A stretch of DNA of 5,386 nt, from contig CANFGA010000253.1 in NCBI GenBank assembly GCA_947446335.1, positions 1 through 5,386 of the forward strand. The letters are read 5' to 3'. The notes beneath the pieces were generated by a model. It ran no database searches. It saw nothing but the letters and a program-made list of their open reading frames with translations, and had not been told where the DNA came from. Both the position numbers and the translations under genes were made by a program. The stretch is from Oxalobacteraceae bacterium. Its GTDB lineage: Bacteria; Pseudomonadota; Gammaproteobacteria; Burkholderiales; Burkholderiaceae_D. Positions 5,011 through 5,386 of the stretch are shown here, in pieces; within the stretch, counting starts at the first letter, position 1; each line of letters starts with the position of its first letter.

Positions 5011-5386
5011 AGCCCGGTCACCCGCTGCACCAGCCAGAAATAGAGTCGGTAAGGCAGCAACCGCGCCAGGCGCAAACTATTGGTGAAACGGCGCGGAAAA
5101 TGGATGTGGAAATGGCCGCGCCGTATGCCTTCGAGCAGTTCGGTGGCGGCATCTTGCGCGCTCATCAGCGAGGGCATCGCAAAATCATTGCCCTTCGTCA
5201 AAGGCGTGTCGACAAAGCCTGGATTGATCTGGTAGACGCCGATGCCGCGCGCATGCAAATCGAGATACAGCGACTCGCACAGATTGATCAAAGCCGCCTT
5301 GGTCGGGCCATAGATCAGCGCTTTCGGCAGCCCGCCGTAACCGGCCACCGAAGCGACGATGCCGATCCCGCCGCCGCCCTGGTGCA
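5007..5386 (-). CDS. Short-chain dehydrogenase/reductase (SDR), N-terminus beyond the window
   Basis: C-terminal 125 residues of a classical SDR, an NAD(P)H-dependent oxidoreductase; the cofactor-binding N-terminal half (TGxxxGIG, NAG) is off the right edge. The visible part has the catalytic serine in GIVASVAGYGG, the YxxxK active-site motif as YGPTK followed by AALINLCESLYLDLHARGIGV, and the NPGFVDTPLT segment that follows the catalytic residues in this fold. The frame is open to the window edge, so the GTG near 5348 is an internal valine codon, not a start. The last 25 residues (SLRLARLLPYRLYFWLVQRV) are hydrophobic and basic, suggesting membrane association or a hydrophobic substrate. The stop overlaps the NTF2-like gene by ATGA, indicating an operon. 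Family assignment is secure; substrate unknown. Confidence 0.93.
   Translation of the reverse strand, partial: HQGGGGIGIVASVAGYGGLPKALIYGPTKAALINLCESLYLDLHARGIGVYQINPGFVDTPLTKGNDFAMPSLMSAQDAATELLEGIRRGHFHIHFPRRFTNSLRLARLLPYRLYFWLVQRVTGL

Overview
The window looks like a chromosomal segment of a beta-proteobacterium, most likely order Burkholderiales and probably near Oxalobacteraceae (Janthinobacterium/Massilia/Duganella-like). The evidence is the division-and-cell-wall (dcw) cluster order mraZ-rsmH-ftsL-ftsI, the sequence character of those proteins, and an RNase P RNA that lacks helices P13/P14, a trait I remember for beta-proteobacterial RNase P RNAs. The genus is inference. All supported genes lie on the minus strand, so transcription runs from high to low coordinates.

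Right part (about 4027-5386): three genes read leftward. They are the C-terminal half of a short-chain dehydrogenase/reductase (SDR) cut by the window edge, an NTF2/SnoaL-fold protein that overlaps it by ATGA, and, 51 bases on, a small unrecognised exported protein with four cysteines. The first two look translationally coupled.

Middle (about 3088-4000): rnpB, the RNase P RNA gene (about 3607-3960), has its own -10 box. Below it come about 80 bases of stacked GC-rich hairpins. A very AT-rich spacer (about 3215-3450) with nested palindromes follows. Then comes the promoter/operator of the dcw operon: TTGACC, 17 bases, TACAGT, with four GTGGG/GTGTG boxes at exact 10-base spacing that match the layout expected for MraZ autoregulation.

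Left part (1-3085): the head of the dcw operon. mraZ (GTG start) encodes the repressor that probably binds those boxes; rsmH methylates C1402 of 16S rRNA; ftsL is a divisome scaffold; ftsI (partial) is the septal peptidoglycan transpeptidase. rsmH/ftsL and ftsL/ftsI overlap by four bases each, so the operon is tightly packed. The long plus-strand reading frames opposite ftsI, rsmH and mraZ are shadows.

No mobile element, CRISPR array, tRNA or new defence-like system is visible. The most rewarding parts are the 10-base-phased operator, the unusual specificity domain of the RNase P RNA, the AT-rich palindromic island, and the unidentified exported four-cysteine protein.
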